A stretch of 6,921 bases of DNA from an uncultured Rhodobacter sp. (GTDB taxonomy: Bacteria; Pseudomonadota; Alphaproteobacteria; Rhodobacterales; Rhodobacteraceae), in assembly GCA_937901435.1 (NCBI GenBank), contig CALGTJ010000466.1:1-6921 (forward strand), given 5' to 3'. Both the position numbers and the translations under genes were made by a program. The notes under the pieces are model-generated. The model was not told the DNA's origin and did not search any database. It worked only from the letters and a program-made list of their open reading frames with translations. Below are positions 5,806 to 6,921 of this stretch, piece after piece; the first letter of the stretch is position 1; every line of letters starts with the position of its first letter.

Positions 5806-6364
5806 ATGTGGGATCCAGACTGGTGCGCCAGTCGTTCCAGCCGCCATCGACGGACGACGGGGCCGCGTGCCATTCCGGCATCGCCTTGCCCGTCGCGGGA
5901 TCGCGGGCGGGAATGGGCAGGGTCATGATCCGTTTGCAGGCGCGCTTGTAATCTTCGTCACTCAGGAACGCCTCTTGGATGTCGTCCCAATCGCGCCCGT
6001 CGGGATAGCCGCCGCACATGTGGATGTCGCCCGACTGGCGGATCATTTCGTGGCTGACCCCGGCAGGCATCACGATCACATCACCCGCCTCGATCCGCAG
6101 GTTGGTCCAGCCGCCCTCTCCCACGGACAGGCGAAACTCCATCCAGCCGTTCGCGCAGCCCAGACACTCGTGCGTTGTGGAATGGAAATGCGCGTATTCA
6201 TAGACGCCCGAATAATCCCAGTTGTTGGACCAGCCGTTGTCGCGAAACCGGGCCTTGACCGCCTCTGCCCCGCCGCCGGGAATGGCGTTTCGATGCACCA
6301 GCAGCGGAAAACGAGAGTTCGGGATCTTGCCCTGTGGCGTCGAGGAATAGCTCTCTGTGGTCAT
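5801..6364 (-). CDS. YjlB-like cupin-domain protein
   Basis: This 187-residue single-domain cupin has motif 1 exactly in the form G-x5-H-x-H-x4-E-x6-G: Gly53, His59, His61, Glu66, Gly73 (YAHFHSTTHECLG). Motif 2 is G-x5-P-x-G-x2-H: Gly94, Pro100, Gly102, His105 (GDVIVMPAGVSHEM). All four metal ligands (three His, one Glu) are therefore present, consistent with a bound divalent metal. The segments WSNNWDYSGVY, GGYPDGRDWDD and PARDPATGK resemble those in B. subtilis YjlB. The YjlB group has no firmly established reaction; a sugar-related isomerase or dioxygenase-like role is possible but unproven. The start ATG at 6364 overlaps the stop of the upstream dehydrogenase remnant as ATGA, suggesting coupled translation. 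The tandem repeats begin at its stop codon, and the GMC gene follows after 111 bases. Confidence 0.9.
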   Translation of the reverse strand: MTTESYSSTPQGKIPNSRFPLLVHRNAIPGGGAEAVKARFRDNGWSNNWDYSGVYEYAHFHSTTHECLGCANGWMEFRLSVGEGGWTNLRIEAGDVIVMPAGVSHEMIRQSGDIHMCGGYPDGRDWDDIQEAFLSDEDYKRACKRIMTLPIPARDPATGKAMPEWHAAPSSVDGGWNDWRTSLDPTS

Positions 6365-6699
6365 GGGGTATGCTCCATCGTGATGTGGGTTTTCAGATCG
6401 GCGGGGCGGTCGGCGTAGCTGTCAAAGGCTGCCTGTATATCGTCCAGAGGATAGCTGGCCCGCGTGAAGGCCTCTGCCTTGATCCGCCCATGCGTTAGCA
6501 AGGTCAGCGCGTGATGCATGTCCTGCCCCATGGCCTGAACATAAAGCGCCGGACTGCCCACGCTTTCAATCACCAGATCCCTGCCACAGATCCCGACACG
6601 GGCGATCTTTATCAGCGCTTCGCCCAGCCCCAGTTTCGGGACTGCAAGGGGCTTGATCTCAAAGCGACCGGGTCTGGTCAGAACGGCGGCTTTCATCAT
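6361..6699 (-). pseudogene. Internally deleted zinc-type alcohol dehydrogenase (MDR family) remnant
   Basis: The 112-residue frame begins like a zinc-dependent medium-chain dehydrogenase: MMKAAVLTRPGRFEIKPLAVPKLGLGEALIKIARVGICGRD, with the first catalytic-zinc cysteine at Cys38. It then switches within a few residues to VIESVGSPALYVQ, typical of the far side of the NAD domain, and then to the family's C-terminal part ALTLLTHGRIKAEAFTRASYPLDDIQAAFDSY. Family members are about 340 residues, so roughly 230 are missing. The lost part includes the other zinc ligands, the structural-zinc cysteines and the GxGxxG nucleotide site. The frame is intact and the gene still sits tightly between neighbours (5 bases after the permease stop, ATGA overlap with the cupin), so it may be expressed, but it cannot be a working dehydrogenase. 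Start choice between 6699 and 6696 is open. Confidence 0.8.
6574..6594. repeat. Close 8-base direct repeat at the deletion junction
   Basis: CAGATCCC occurs at 6574-6581 and again at 6587-6594, five bases apart. On the minus strand this is GGGATCTG twice, spanning the GICGRDLV codons where the dehydrogenase remnant changes from its N-terminal to its nucleotide-domain sequence. It may mark the recombination or slippage that made the junction, or be coincidence. Confidence 0.5.
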
Positions 6700-6704
6700 G
6701 GGCG

Positions 6705-6921
6705 CTATTTCACCGTCCCCATCTTTGAGCGATCTATGGTCAGCGCAATCGCAACAATCAGGATGATGCCAAAGACCATCTGCTGCATCGTGGCGTCAAT
6801 TTCGAGGTAGACCATCGCGGTGCGGATCACGACGACGATCAGCGTACCGACTAGCGTGTTCATCACACCGCCGACCCCGCCTGTCAGCGGCGTGCCCCCC
6901 ACCAGAACCGCGACAATTGCG
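6705..6921 (-). CDS. RbsC-type sugar ABC transporter permease (C-terminal end)
   Basis: The frame runs off the right edge of the window, so only the last 71 residues are visible; there is no start here, and the GTG at 6902 is internal. The sequence AIVAVLVGGTPLTGGVGGVMNTLVGTLIV is the conserved late loop and transmembrane helix of BPD_transp_2 permeases such as RbsC, XylH and AraH. It is followed by a second hydrophobic helix, QQMVFGIILIVAIALTI, and a short positively charged tail, DRSKMGTVK. It would form the membrane channel of an ATP-driven importer for a monosaccharide, polyol or similar compound. The periplasmic binding protein and ATPase are presumably upstream outside the window. The stop lies five bases before the dehydrogenase-remnant start, so these genes are probably one transcript. 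Confidence 0.9.
   Translation of the reverse strand, partial: AIVAVLVGGTPLTGGVGGVMNTLVGTLIVVVIRTAMVYLEIDATMQQMVFGIILIVAIALTIDRSKMGTVK

Noticed and set aside
4613..6418. 601-codon open frame on + opposite the GMC and cupin genes
   Set aside because: Rich in Arg, His, Pro and Ala with no recognisable domain; long antisense frames are expected opposite GC-rich genes, and the real proteins on the minus strand are unmistakable.
6705..6902. A separate 65-residue membrane protein starting at GTG 6902
   Set aside because: The frame continues open to the window edge with permease sequence, so this is the tail of a longer RbsC-type protein.

Overview
The window comes from a high-GC bacterial chromosome or large plasmid. 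Codon use, gene density and protein families point to an alphaproteobacterium, most likely Rhodobacterales (roseobacter-type). This assignment is inferred from composition and gene content, not from a marker gene. There are nine protein genes, two of them cut by the window edges and one with a large internal deletion. I saw no RNA genes, CRISPR arrays or insertion sequences. No gene-free stretch exceeds about 135 bases.

Left block (1-3071): the 3' end of a MaoC-type hot-dog hydratase on + runs toward a three-gene minus-strand operon. That operon is a YdiF-type family I CoA-transferase, a crotonase (enoyl-CoA hydratase/isomerase) that overlaps it by ATGA, and a small Dabb-domain protein. Together they look like a module that loads a carboxylic acid onto CoA and hydrates or isomerises the acyl-CoA. 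The substrate cannot be read from the sequence.

Centre (3072-3205): a 134-base divergent control region separates the CoA-transferase operon from a DkgB-like aldo/keto reductase on +. It holds two 16-base palindromes of the same form, GTAACY-N4-RGTTAY. One lies between a perfect -35 (TTGACA) and the -10 of the reductase promoter. The other lies over the -10/start region facing the CoA-transferase. This is the strongest unexplained signal here and suggests that one repressor, not encoded in the window, controls both directions.

Right block (4088-6921): four minus-strand genes lie in tandem. In transcription order they are the end of an RbsC-type sugar ABC transporter permease, a 112-residue remnant of a zinc-type alcohol dehydrogenase that has lost its middle, a YjlB-like cupin with a complete metal site, and a GMC-family FAD oxidoreductase. 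The first three are tightly packed (5-base gap, then ATGA overlap). The cupin and GMC genes are separated by 111 bases containing three tandem 11-base repeats and a possible 25-codon leader ORF that stops one base before the GMC start codon.

Taken together, the window reads as an accessory catabolic locus: uptake of a sugar or polyol-like compound, oxidation of an alcohol (GMC), carbonyl reduction (AKR) and CoA-linked breakdown. Whether the left and right blocks serve one pathway is inference.
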